64,000 nucleotides of DNA, from contig DATNPX010000026.1 of the NCBI GenBank assembly GCA_036702975.1, positions 172,102-236,101 of the forward strand, written 5' to 3'. The position numbers and the translations under genes were made by a program. The notes under the pieces are model-generated. The model saw nothing but the letters and a program-made list of their open reading frames with translations, did not search any database and was not told the DNA's origin. Shown here in pieces: positions 8,726 to 17,217 of the stretch. Positions within the stretch are counted from its first letter, which is position 1, and each line of letters begins with the position of its first letter. This DNA is from DATNPX01 sp036702975. GTDB lineage: Bacteria; Cyanobacteriota; Vampirovibrionia; Obscuribacterales; Obscuribacteraceae.

Positions 8726-9562
8726 TCAGTATTTTGGCGGTCGGCGCTCCATAAAGGCGCGCACGGCTTCTTCAAGATCGGCTGAATGAAGAAAAGCCGA
8801 GTTCCAAAGTGCAACATTTTTAAGGCCGTCGGCAACTGATGAATCTCTGCTTGCATTTAGAACATGTTTGGTACCTTGCACCACCAGCGGTGCATTCTCC
8901 GCAATCTCAGCAGCGAGAGCCTGTGCCGATTGCTGTAAGAGATGTGCGCTCTCATAAACGTCGTTGACCAGACCGATCTCTCGGGCACGTTTAGCATCAA
9001 TGTTTTTGCCAGTAAAGGCGAGTTCACGTGTATAGCCTTGCCCAATGATGTGAGGAAGCCGCTGAAGGCTGCCCAAATCAGCTACAATGGCTACTTTCAC
9101 CTCGCGCAGACTAAACTTGGCTTCGCTTGAACATAGTCGAATGTCACAGGCCGCAATCAAATCTAGTCCGGCGCCTATGCACCACCCATCGACCGCTGCA
9201 ACGAACGGTTTGTCAGAAGCCTCTATCGCCGAAAAACATTGCTGCAATTGCAGGGCAAGGTCGAGAAACTTTCTCCTCTCGTCACCGAGAAATTTGCCGC
9301 GTGCTGCCAGATGCGGCATCATCGCGGGCAGATCGAGACCGAAAGAGAAATCTTTGCCTTCTCCTGTAACAATCACCGCTCTCACAGCTGGATCGCTATC
9401 CACAATTTTCACTGCTTGCGGAAACTCCGACCAGAAATCTGGTCCCATGGCGTTGCCTTTGCCTGGTCCTTTGAGTTTTATCTCCGCCACTGCACTCTCA
9501 ATTTTGACAGCCAGCGACTTGAATTCAACAGCCTGAACTGCGTCCGAAACTTCCACTGTCAT
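8726..9562 (-). CDS. crotonase-fold enzyme, likely delta3,5-delta2,4-dienoyl-CoA isomerase type
   Basis: A member of the enoyl-CoA hydratase/isomerase superfamily acting on acyl-CoAs. The oxyanion-hole segments are KGNAMGPDFW and CIGAGLDLIAACDIR. The stretch GLDLIAACD plus LREVKVAIVADLGSLQRLP closely resembles mammalian ECH1, in which two aspartates and a glutamate catalyse the dienoyl isomerisation; matching Asp, Glu and Asp can be placed here. This suggests an auxiliary role in beta-oxidation of unsaturated fatty acids rather than hydration. The 278 residues fit the fold. It follows the flavin reductase gene after 58 bases on the same strand. The superfamily is certain, the specific activity is an inference. 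Confidence 0.85.
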   Translation of the reverse strand: MTVEVSDAVQAVEFKSLAVKIESAVAEIKLKGPGKGNAMGPDFWSEFPQAVKIVDSDPAVRAVIVTGEGKDFSFGLDLPAMMPHLAARGKFLGDERRKFLDLALQLQQCFSAIEASDKPFVAAVDGWCIGAGLDLIAACDIRLCSSEAKFSLREVKVAIVADLGSLQRLPHIIGQGYTRELAFTGKNIDAKRAREIGLVNDVYESAHLLQQSAQALAAEIAENAPLVVQGTKHVLNASRDSSVADGLKNVALWNSAFLHSADLEEAVRAFMERRPPKY

Positions 9563-9620
9563 GGTTCTCCCTCGGCGTAAATAAGACTAAATTGAATGCA
9601 CTTCAGACGTAACCCGAAGA

Positions 9621-10115
9621 CTAGTATTGAAATCCGTTTTTGCGCAAATGGATCATCGGCTCGTTGTCGTTTTCCATCGTGTTGCCAGCAACTATTTGTG
9701 CCACCAAAACAAAGTGATCGCCAGCTTCAACACGACCCGTAACAACACAAGACATATATGCAACAGCGTCTTTGAAGTACGGATTGCCGTTTTTATCGAC
9801 TTCAACATTCAACCCTTCAAAGCGATTCAAATCTGGCGTATAAGGCTTGGCAAAATTCTTGTAGATATCCATATTGTTCTTGGATAGAACACTGACTGTA
9901 AACGTTGCGCCTTCCGGTAGTTTCGAAAGAATCTGGCGTCCCTTCTTAACAGCGAGTGAAATAGCCGGCGGCTCGAAAGCGGCCTGGGCAATCCACGATG
10001 TCAAAAGACCGTCGCGCTCACCGTTGCGATCCATAGCGATTACGTGCACACCGCTGCCAATGCGCCCAATTGCGCGACCGACGGATTCTTTGTCCAAAGT
10101 TGTCGAGGTGCTCAT
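9621..10115 (-). CDS. flavin reductase-like, FMN-binding domain protein
   Basis: A short-chain flavin reductase (FMN-binding split barrel) that would reduce free FMN or FAD with NAD(P)H, or bind FMN as an electron carrier. The signature region runs GRIGSGVHVIAM, then LLTSWIAQAAFEPPAISLAV, then FTVSVLSKNNMDIYKNFA. The single domain fills 164 residues. The ATG has AGGAG 7 bases upstream. It sits between yvcK and a crotonase gene on the same strand. The partner monooxygenase, if any, is not adjacent, so the role is open. Confidence 0.85.
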   Translation of the reverse strand: MSTSTTLDKESVGRAIGRIGSGVHVIAMDRNGERDGLLTSWIAQAAFEPPAISLAVKKGRQILSKLPEGATFTVSVLSKNNMDIYKNFAKPYTPDLNRFEGLNVEVDKNGNPYFKDAVAYMSCVVTGRVEAGDHFVLVAQIVAGNTMENDNEPMIHLRKNGFQY

Positions 10116-10198
10116 TTCGTTCTCCTACACGCGTGAAGTCGGAACGTTCAAATGACTATTATAAACAGTCTGCGACTTTGCTAGATCGCCGACTGAAA

Positions 10199-11701
10199 TC
10201 ATTTATTGTCTCGGGTGCTGCGTTTGGGTACGGTATTTGTGGCCACTAAATCAGCAGATTTAGCACTAGCCGCCGGCGCTGCATCTTCTTTAATAGCCTT
10301 GCCGGCCTTGACCGCTTCCGCTGCACTTGTATCAAGTCGCTGGTGACGGACTGGTTTTGTGCGTCCTTTTCGTCGGTAAAACCAGAGCATGATTACACGC
10401 GCGAGCGTATCAGGGTCGTGATGCAGGTGCTCAGAGGTGCTGAGCAAAGGATGAGGCTCAGGTGTAACGCCGAGTTCGACAATCTTCTCCGGATCGTATT
10501 TGACCGGAAGTGGGGCATCGGCACCGAGCTCTTTTTCCAGGTCGCGACTCGGTGGCTGGCTGTTTACCAGCACTGCGTCAACGAAATCTTGAACAGCAGG
10601 ACCAGAAGCGTTTGCGTGAAGAAGAAGCGCCTGTACGTGGTCTGAAGCGGAATAATTTTGACTTTCGCCTCGCTGCGTCATCACGTTACAAATATAGAGT
10701 TTTTGCGCATGCGAGTGCTTGATTGCATCAGCAACACCATCGATGAGCAAATTTGGAATTATAGAAGTGTACAGACTTCCCGGACCAAGAACTATCAGTT
10801 CGGCATTTGCGATCGCTTCGAGCGCAGCAGGAGTGGCATCAGCCTGCGCCGGTTCGGTGAAAACGCGCTTGATCCGCCCTTTTGCATGAGGAATCTTTGA
10901 CTCACCTTTCACAATCTGCCCATCTTCAAATTCAGCCACCAGTGCGATCTTTGTCAAACTGGATGGAAGAACTTGTCCACAACTATTCAACACCTTGCTA
11001 GCTACTTTTACGGCTTCCAGCATGTCACCATCCGTAATGGCATAAACTGCGCTCAAAAATAAGTTGCCGAAACTGTGCCCTTCTAACCCTTGCCCAGACT
11101 GGAAGCGATATCGGAACAACTCTGTTACTAATTTTTCTTCATCGGCAAGTGCAGTGATGCAGTTGCGAATATCACCAGGCGGAAGAACACCCAACTCTTC
11201 TCGCAATCGGCCTGAACTGCCGCCGTCGTCGCCTACGGTCACAATTGCGGTGAGGTTGTTAGTATAAGATTTCAACCCTTTCAAAAGATTAGAAAGCCCC
11301 GTGCCACCGCCAATGACAACGACTTTGGGTCCCCTCTCCAAATGTCTTCTTCTATAAAGAACATCTGGAATAGACTCGCGTTCATCCGGCAAGTAAGCGC
11401 GCAGAATATCTTGCGTCATCTTGATCAAACCGACGACAATGACGAGAGCACCAAGGCTAATCGCGAGAACTCCCGAAATGCTGTGTGGTACCAGATGTGT
11501 GAGATCAGACAAGGCCTCTCTGAGAAACTCCAAGATCACCAACACTGGGTGTTTCTTTGAGAGCAGCAACACACCCATGACTAGCACAAACGTTCCGATC
11601 AGCATCACAGCGATCCAACGTTTGATACCGGGCAGCATCAAAGCTTGGAATCGTTTCAACGAGAACCGCGCTTTCTTCTCAGTGCCTTTCAAGGAACTCA
11701 C
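10199..11701 (-). CDS. yvcK: YvcK/CofD-like gluconeogenesis factor with N-terminal membrane helices
   Basis: Homologue of Bacillus YvcK, a UDP-sugar-binding protein needed for growth on gluconeogenic carbon and for cell shape. The CofD-like core starts near residue 125 with VVVIGGGTGLSNLLKGL and VTVGDDGGSSGRLREELG, continues through PPGDIRNC and ends with NVMTQRGES. Two hydrophobic helices at about 27-47 and 76-94 precede it, so the protein is membrane-anchored, unlike the soluble Bacillus form. An Ala/Lys-rich tail ends it. The GTG start overlaps the stop of the RapZ-domain gene (GTGA), indicating translational coupling. The yvcK-rapZ pairing is conserved in many bacteria, here without whiA in the window. 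Confidence 0.93.
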   Translation of the reverse strand: MSSLKGTEKKARFSLKRFQALMLPGIKRWIAVMLIGTFVLVMGVLLLSKKHPVLVILEFLREALSDLTHLVPHSISGVLAISLGALVIVVGLIKMTQDILRAYLPDERESIPDVLYRRRHLERGPKVVVIGGGTGLSNLLKGLKSYTNNLTAIVTVGDDGGSSGRLREELGVLPPGDIRNCITALADEEKLVTELFRYRFQSGQGLEGHSFGNLFLSAVYAITDGDMLEAVKVASKVLNSCGQVLPSSLTKIALVAEFEDGQIVKGESKIPHAKGRIKRVFTEPAQADATPAALEAIANAELIVLGPGSLYTSIIPNLLIDGVADAIKHSHAQKLYICNVMTQRGESQNYSASDHVQALLLHANASGPAVQDFVDAVLVNSQPPSRDLEKELGADAPLPVKYDPEKIVELGVTPEPHPLLSTSEHLHHDPDTLARVIMLWFYRRKGRTKPVRHQRLDTSAAEAVKAGKAIKEDAAPAASAKSADLVATNTVPKRSTRDNK

Positions 11702-12117
11702 CGGTTTAGCCCCACTTGGTCTAGTTCACGATGGGCGACGGTAACTTTATATTCCGGAAACATCTTCATCAAGTCTTTGCCCAGTGCTTCTACCAATGTT
11801 GCCGAACGGTGCTGACCACCGGTACATCCAAGAGCGATCGTATAACGCTCAATGTTTCGCTCCGCCATGTGCGGCAATATCTTTTTCAACATCGTCGTGA
11901 GAAAGGCAAGAAAATCCTGCGCTAACTCTTGTTTTAAGACATAGTCCTGAACTGGTTGGTCCTTACCGGAAAGAGGTCGCAACTCTTCGACCCAGTAAGG
12001 ATTCTGCAAGAACCTTACATCAAACACTATGTTGGCAGAGGGCGGAGCACTTTTCTTATAACCAAAAGAAGTGATTACGAGCTCTAACGGTTTGCCACTA
12101 CTTATGGAGTCATCCAT
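11698..12117 (-). CDS. RapZ C-terminal domain protein, lacking the P-loop kinase domain
   Basis: RapZ is normally about 285 residues, with an N-terminal P-loop NTPase and a C-terminal domain that binds amino-sugar phosphate and, in E. coli, GlmZ/RNase E. This protein of 139 residues aligns only with the C-terminal half: FGYKKSAPPSANIVFDVRFL, NPYW, LRPLSGKD and the diagnostic ALGCTGGQHRSATLVE with the conserved Cys-His. No Walker A is present, and the space upstream up to def is only 62 bases, so the N-domain is absent rather than split off. It overlaps yvcK by four bases, which supports a shared role in cell-wall precursor sensing. Confidence 0.88.
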   Translation of the reverse strand: MDDSISSGKPLELVITSFGYKKSAPPSANIVFDVRFLQNPYWVEELRPLSGKDQPVQDYVLKQELAQDFLAFLTTMLKKILPHMAERNIERYTIALGCTGGQHRSATLVEALGKDLMKMFPEYKVTVAHRELDQVGLNR

Positions 12118-12179
12118 ATCTTCTTAACCAACCAAGCCAGACTAGAAAATTTGCAATTGTATTGTATTGATCGCACAAC

Positions 12180-12764
12180 CTAACCGACGACAGCGCGCTC
12201 ACCTTGGTGGGTCGATATTAGGTGCTCTTCTTCTGCTTGCTTTTCGAGCTTGATTACGTCGCCGTCACCAAAACCGTGCTTTGTAAGTTCAAGATCAGCC
12301 GCCAGTTTAGAAACTGCCTTATCAACAAAAAGCTCGCCGTCAAGGTGGTCTATTTCGTGTTGAATAGCGCGGCAGAGCAAATTGCCTTCGGCTTCCAACT
12401 TCATGTCTTTGCCAGCCACGTTCTGGTACTTAACAACGATTTTGTTTGCACGTTTAACTTCGAAATAGACTCCTGGAAAGCTGAGGCAACCCTCCAAGCC
12501 AACTAAGTCGCCCTCTTTCAATACGATAGTCGGATTGATAAAGACTATCGGCTTTCTCGCTTCGTCTTTGTCTGCAGTGTCGATCACCATAATTCTTTTT
12601 GAGATACCGACTTGCGGCGCCGCCAAACCGACTCCGTCGTTTTCATACATTGTGTCGAGCATGTCTTGCGCCAATTTGCGTGTGGAAGCATCGAAGCGCG
12701 TAATTTTCTTCGTTGGTTGTTTCAGCACGTCGTCTGGAAAATATCTGAGCTGAAGTTTTGCCAT
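12180..12764 (-). CDS. def: peptide deformylase
   Basis: Removes the N-formyl group from nascent proteins. The three class motifs are present: GVGLAAPQVG, EGCLSFPG with the metal-binding Cys, and QHEIDHLDG with the two metal-ligand histidines and the catalytic Glu. The length of 194 residues is a little above E. coli Def because of a C-terminal extension of about 25 residues. The ATG is preceded by AAGGAG. It heads the minus-strand run def - rapZ domain - yvcK. The usual partner fmt is not here. Confidence 0.96.
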   Translation of the reverse strand: MAKLQLRYFPDDVLKQPTKKITRFDASTRKLAQDMLDTMYENDGVGLAAPQVGISKRIMVIDTADKDEARKPIVFINPTIVLKEGDLVGLEGCLSFPGVYFEVKRANKIVVKYQNVAGKDMKLEAEGNLLCRAIQHEIDHLDGELFVDKAVSKLAADLELTKHGFGDGDVIKLEKQAEEEHLISTHQGERAVVG

Positions 12765-12970
12765 GCCTAACTCCTTGAAAGTAACTCGTGCTCATGAGAG
12801 CTTGCAATCTGTTCCTGAAAGCGCGCTATCGTCAGCTTCTTCGCCGATATTAGCATAATTGCCCCAATATTTCACGCAGCCGTCCGTCCACGGTTACTTC
12901 AGGTTACGAGGCGTGCTCGAATGTGCCAAATGTGTTTAACTTATTTGGCAAGTTCCTGATTTCAACGTCC

Positions 12971-14065
12971 ATGCAGCATTCAAAGCAAAAACCAGCAATC
13001 ACAACCAATCGGTTTAGATGTCCAAGGGCGCTATCAGCCGCCTGTGTCACAATGCTGAGCATATTCACGCCTTTTTCCAGCGCCTTCGCCTATGACTGGG
13101 GCTACGACAGCCCGCCCTCTCAAGCCAAAGAGCAAAGTAAACCGGCACCGGCCTTTACAGAAAACGACCAACTTATTCGCCCAGCTTCGAACACAAGCAA
13201 AGTGAATACGAGCACGGTGAGCAGCACTAGAGTCAAAAGTACCAAGGCGGACAAACCAACCAAGGTTGCCGCATTTGCACAGCCAGACGTCATTGATGTC
13301 GATAAAGCCGTGCGCAGTAAGCAGGCTAGGCTCGACCTCCAGCATCAGCAAGACTTGGAGAAATATCAAAAGCTCGCCTCTAAGTGGTTGGAACTCTATT
13401 CTCTGGTTTCGGCTGAACCATTGACAGACGAGCAAAAATCGCGTCTAAACGAAAAGCTGCTCAAGGCGGCAAGCAAAAACAGCCCTGGATTTGCGGCTAT
13501 CGATAAGTTTTGGCCTCAGGTGAAAAAGGTTTGCCTGGCAAACACTGAGCAGCAGGCAAACTACAGAGATCTGTTACGTGCTCTGTTCCGGTTGGAACTG
13601 CGTGAAGCGAAAGCAAATTCGCTCGAAAACGAGATAGTCTCTGAGGTAATCGGGCCGGAGCGAATTGCCGTACCAGATAAGCCGCCTCTAACAGAAGATG
13701 CAGTCGAGGCCTATGCTGACATGACATGCTTTATCTATAACCAGACCCACCCCGGTAAAACAGTGGACGCGCTGGATAATCGCACGGTTTTTGTTGGCAC
13801 CCTCGAAAAACGATACATGAACACAACCAACCCGCTAGAGAAACTCGCGATGTCTAACTTCGCGCTGAAGTGGAGCAAATTCAAGGTGCTCTATGCCGAT
13901 GCCAGCGACACGGACAAAGACAAATTGTTTAAAAGAATCTCTGGTGCCTCTCCGGAGAGTCTGCGCAAAGATATTAGCAATCCAGCATTGGACGCGCTCA
14001 TGAACAACGGTCCATGGGTGCACGCACTGACGACAACAAGTGATAACAAGCCGGTCAAGCTTTAA
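12971..14065 (+). CDS. hypothetical secreted protein
   Basis: Not recognised. An N-terminal basic region, then a hydrophobic stretch (about residues 19-40) ending SSAFA, looks like a signal peptide. The mature part begins with a Ser/Thr/Lys-rich linker of about 90 residues and then a helical domain of about 230 residues containing only two cysteines. An in-frame GTG at 12923 would add 16 residues and has GAGG about 11 bases upstream; the ATG at 12971 gives a cleaner signal peptide. The 3' end overlaps the convergent cobU gene by 11 bases. Confidence 0.7.
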   Translation: MQHSKQKPAITTNRFRCPRALSAACVTMLSIFTPFSSAFAYDWGYDSPPSQAKEQSKPAPAFTENDQLIRPASNTSKVNTSTVSSTRVKSTKADKPTKVAAFAQPDVIDVDKAVRSKQARLDLQHQQDLEKYQKLASKWLELYSLVSAEPLTDEQKSRLNEKLLKAASKNSPGFAAIDKFWPQVKKVCLANTEQQANYRDLLRALFRLELREAKANSLENEIVSEVIGPERIAVPDKPPLTEDAVEAYADMTCFIYNQTHPGKTVDALDNRTVFVGTLEKRYMNTTNPLEKLAMSNFALKWSKFKVLYADASDTDKDKLFKRISGASPESLRKDISNPALDALMNNGPWVHALTTTSDNKPVKL

Positions 14066-14636
14066 GAGACAACTGCAATCCGACACAGCACAACCAAACT
14101 CGACTCGCTGCTCTGGCAAAAGTTTGGTTAAGATTACCAAGCAGGTCACGATAGAAGCGAGCCACGACATTGTGCGGAACAATGCCCGAGCCAACTTCGT
14201 TTGTGACGACTATAAATTGTATATTCGGTTTACTACCGATCGCCTCCAACAACTCCTGGCAACGAGCATCGATGTCACTTTCCACTGTTGTGAAATTGTT
14301 GTCACCGCCGGCTTCATCCAAATGCGGCAAACAGTTCGCAAGCCATAGCGACAAGCAGTCTATTAGACATACGCTTGAAATATCAGAGTCAGAGAAAGTT
14401 CGAATTCTCGCAGCGAGATCGAGTGGCTCTTCGATTGTCTCCCAATCGCCGGGACGGCGCGCCTGATGCTTCTCGATTCGCAAGGCCGACTCACCATCAG
14501 CGCCACCAAGTCGCATAGTTGCTATATATGTGACCCTATTGGCTAGAGACTTCGCAAGAGCCTCCGCATAAGTGGATTTGCCCGACCGGGCACCACCAGT
14601 GATGAGTGTTAGATTTGAGAGTTCACCTGTGGACAT
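14055..14636 (-). CDS. cobU: adenosylcobinamide kinase / guanylyltransferase CobU/CobP
   Basis: Phosphorylates adenosylcobinamide and transfers GMP to it in the nucleotide-loop step of cobalamin assembly or salvage. The P-loop GGARSGKSTYAE lies near the N-terminus, followed by YIATM, the conserved basic region RIEKHQARRPGDWETIEEP with the phosphorylated His, DCLSLWLAN and VTNEVGSGIVP. The length of 193 residues is standard. No other cob genes are adjacent, which would fit a salvage-only or dispersed pathway. The 3' ends of this gene and the secreted-protein gene overlap. Confidence 0.94.
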   Translation of the reverse strand: MSTGELSNLTLITGGARSGKSTYAEALAKSLANRVTYIATMRLGGADGESALRIEKHQARRPGDWETIEEPLDLAARIRTFSDSDISSVCLIDCLSLWLANCLPHLDEAGGDNNFTTVESDIDARCQELLEAIGSKPNIQFIVVTNEVGSGIVPHNVVARFYRDLLGNLNQTFARAASRVWLCCVGLQLSLKA

Positions 14637-14669
14637 ACAAACTATTTTCCAAAATGCTCGCTTAAATAC

Positions 14670-14698
14670 TTGCCTAAGACCCCGGAGAAACTTATGCT
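14670..14698 (+). promoter_or_regulatory. possible sigma70-type promoter of the YgjP-like peptidase gene
   Basis: TTGCCT and TATGCT are separated by 17 bases, ending 29 bases before the ATG at 14728. Each box matches the consensus at 4 of 6 positions. Confidence 0.4.
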
Positions 14699-14727
14699 AA
14701 TAGATATCGCGTGAGTTTTGCTTAAAT

Positions 14728-15534
14728 ATGATGGCCAGACAATTTAAATCCGCCCCCAACCAACGAGACTTGGAAGTGGAGCGTGAAGAACGGGCTAGAT
14801 TTGAAGCATATCAGGCTTTCATGATCGGTTACGTTCGTCGCATCAACGAAGCCTCGTTCAACGTCACCATAGGCGGAGTCAGGATCGGTTCGGCAAAATA
14901 CACGAGATTGGCGCAGATAAATTTACAGTCTCGTATCATTACTTTTTCAAGATTTGCTGTTGAAAACGTACCCGAGAGAGGCAGGCGATATCTTGTATTG
15001 CACGAACTGGCCCATGTGAAGGAAGCAAATCACAATAAACAATTTTGGCAGCACGTTGAAAGATACGAACCTGACTACAAAAACGTGAGCAACGAACTCC
15101 AAACTGCCTTTAAGAAGAACGTTCGCGAAGAACAACAGAAGATAAAGAGAGCAGCCCTCTCACAATCACATCATGCAAAAGGACGGGAGCTCAGTGGGTC
15201 GACTCTCCCCGCGAGCAACAGACTTCTAAACTACAAACTGGAGCGAGGACCAGAGTCCCAAGCCCATCACGATTCAACCGACAAGAGCATAATCATTCCT
15301 CCGCGATACGGAAGCGGAAGCTATAACGGCACTAACACCAACTGCGGAGACTTGCAATCGAAGATTGATAACGATGAAAACTTTGAATGTATGGAAGATG
15401 AATTCGACCTATGGGACTTGGATGTGACCGATCTTAGTGGTACTGTAAGCGGTGGCTCTGAATTAATTACTCTGCCTGACGACTATCTGCAATCGGAAGG
15501 AGATGCCGTCCAATTGAAGTTATCCTTCGGCTAG
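14728..15534 (+). CDS. YgjP/SprT-like zinc metallopeptidase with a C-terminal extension
   Basis: The N-terminal ~130 residues form a gluzincin-like domain: LHELAHVKEANHNKQFW gives HExxH at residues 92-96 and a third histidine at 102, followed by the PDYK element seen in YgjP (DUF45, M48-like) proteins. The region upstream has the beta strands typical of that group. From about residue 145 on, the protein is an acidic, Ser/Asn-rich tail of about 120 residues with no recognised domain, ending in an Asp/Glu/Leu-rich stretch. No signal peptide or membrane helix is seen. Substrate unknown. Tandem ATG codons make the start uncertain by one residue. Confidence 0.8.
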   Translation: MMARQFKSAPNQRDLEVEREERARFEAYQAFMIGYVRRINEASFNVTIGGVRIGSAKYTRLAQINLQSRIITFSRFAVENVPERGRRYLVLHELAHVKEANHNKQFWQHVERYEPDYKNVSNELQTAFKKNVREEQQKIKRAALSQSHHAKGRELSGSTLPASNRLLNYKLERGPESQAHHDSTDKSIIIPPRYGSGSYNGTNTNCGDLQSKIDNDENFECMEDEFDLWDLDVTDLSGTVSGGSELITLPDDYLQSEGDAVQLKLSFG

Positions 15535-15911
15535 CAATCGGTAAACTGGTTAGTACTCTTGCTGCAGAGCTCGACTTTGCAGCCAGTTTCTAAAGAAAAT
15601 GGGAAATGAGGACTTTGGTCCTCAAGCATGGAAAGCATTGGGTGTAGGTTGAATGAAGACCCTCTAGCGAACGCTTTGACGTTCAGCGGATGACCGCCCG
15701 CGATCAGATTTGCGAAACGTTGCGATAAACTTGACTACCCGAAAAACGGCATAGCATAAGGGCATCAGGACTCGGAAGCACTAATTTTTTATTAGCTTTT
15801 TTGCGAGACTCACACATTAGGACATGCCGTCAAGGTAGAATTACTGGTGGTTTGGACGGGGCTGCGGTCAGCTCATGGTCTTTTCAAGTTAGTTACGAAA
15901 ACGAGAGCATA
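15535..15911. other. intergenic region before fabF with two hairpins
   Basis: No gene recognised in 377 bases. A nested hairpin lies at 15543-15589 (outer AAACTG/CAGTTT, inner GCTGCA/TGCAGC), possibly ending the peptidase transcript although the T-run is weak. A second perfect 7-bp stem with a TTTG loop lies at 15607-15624 (TGAGGAC/GTCCTCA). The remaining 290 bases up to fabF hold no clear promoter. A leader RNA or small RNA cannot be excluded. Confidence 0.45.
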
Positions 15912-17177
15912 ATGCAAAACCGGCGCGTTGTTGTTAGCGGAATTGGTTGCGTCACCCCTGTCGGCATTGGGCGCGAAGATACCTGGAAGAATTTGTTGGC
16001 TGGCAACAGCGGCGTCTCCAGATTGTCGCTCTTTGATCCCGATGCTATTGGACTATCAGTCAAAATCGCAGCTGAAGTCAAAGGATTCAATATTGCAGAC
16101 TATTATCCAGACCCACGTAAAGTCGGCTCGATGATGAAGGAGATGGACCGCGTCACGTTGTTTGCGATGGCCGCATCCAAGCTGGCGTTGGAAGATGCCA
16201 AGTTCGACATTCGGGCGCATGAGCCAAACCGTGTCGGAACATTCATAGGAACGGGCGTCGGCGGTCTAATTACAACGACAGCAGACCACATCAAACTTAT
16301 GGAAGGCGGTCCCAAGAAGATTGGAATTCGTTCTATCATCCGCCTCATGCCCAATGCGCCATCCGGTCAAGTTGCGATTGAATACGGCGCCAAGGGTAGA
16401 GCAAAAAGCGATGCTACAGCCTGCGCCAGCGGTCTAGACTCACTCTTCGATGCCTTCATGTACATTCGCGACAACCGCGCTGACGTGATGATTTCAGGGG
16501 GCTCGGAAGCTTGCTTGAACTCATTTGCAGTAGCCTCATTCAGCAACATGATGGCGCTCTCTAAGCGTAACGATAAGCCAGAAGAAGCCAGCCGTCCGTT
16601 CAGTGTCGATAGAGATGGTTTCGTCATCGGCGAAGGCTCAGTCATCCTCGTATTGGAAGAACTTGAGCACGCACTGCGAAGAAACGCCCCGATATATGCA
16701 GAGATTATCGGTGGTGGCGCCACATGCGATGCATCACATATAGTAGCACCAGAAGAGACAGGAGATGGAGCCGCAAGAGCTATTCGTGAAGCGCTTAGAG
16801 ACGCCAATATCACACCGCAAGACATCGACTACATCAACGCTCACGGTACTTCTACCCCGTTGAACGACGAGCGCGAGACGCTGGCGATCAAGAGTGTGTT
16901 TAAGGAGCACTCGTACAAGTTGGCAATTTCGAGCACAAAGTCGATGGTCGGCCATCTACTCGGTGGCGCCGGAGCTATCGGTGCAGCAGCAACAGCTCTC
17001 AGTCTGCACGATCAAAGAGTGCACCCAACGATCAACTTGCACAACCCTGATCCAAAGTGCGATCTCGACTACGTGCCGAATGTCTGTCGCGATATGAAAT
17101 TAGACCATGCGCTCGTAGAAGCACTTGGCTTTGGCGGGCACAACACCGTTCTCGCGATGAAGCGCTACGTGGCGTAA
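15912..17177 (+). CDS. fabF: beta-ketoacyl-ACP synthase II
   Basis: Condensing enzyme of fatty-acid elongation. The catalytic triad is visible: C171 in ATACASGLDS, H311 in NAHGTSTPLND and H348 in KSMVGHLLGGAGA. The opening RRVVVSGIGCVTPVG is the classic KAS II start, which places initiation at the ATG at 15912; the frame remains open 37 codons upstream but that stretch has no family match. This gives 421 residues, slightly above E. coli FabF. No acpP or fabD/fabG is next to it, so the fab genes are not clustered here. Confidence 0.95.
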   Translation: MQNRRVVVSGIGCVTPVGIGREDTWKNLLAGNSGVSRLSLFDPDAIGLSVKIAAEVKGFNIADYYPDPRKVGSMMKEMDRVTLFAMAASKLALEDAKFDIRAHEPNRVGTFIGTGVGGLITTTADHIKLMEGGPKKIGIRSIIRLMPNAPSGQVAIEYGAKGRAKSDATACASGLDSLFDAFMYIRDNRADVMISGGSEACLNSFAVASFSNMMALSKRNDKPEEASRPFSVDRDGFVIGEGSVILVLEELEHALRRNAPIYAEIIGGGATCDASHIVAPEETGDGAARAIREALRDANITPQDIDYINAHGTSTPLNDERETLAIKSVFKEHSYKLAISSTKSMVGHLLGGAGAIGAAATALSLHDQRVHPTINLHNPDPKCDLDYVPNVCRDMKLDHALVEALGFGGHNTVLAMKRYVA

Positions 17178-17217
17178 CCGGACCGGCTATTCACCGTTCA
17201 TTACTTACGAGCTTTTA

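Noticed and set aside
15601..15700. 6S, SRP or other housekeeping RNA in the gap before fabF
   Set aside because: No recognisable conserved core could be matched by eye; only local hairpins are visible.
15801..15911. Upstream extension of fabF
   Set aside because: The KAS II family starts at RRVVVSGIG; the 37 extra residues have no similarity.
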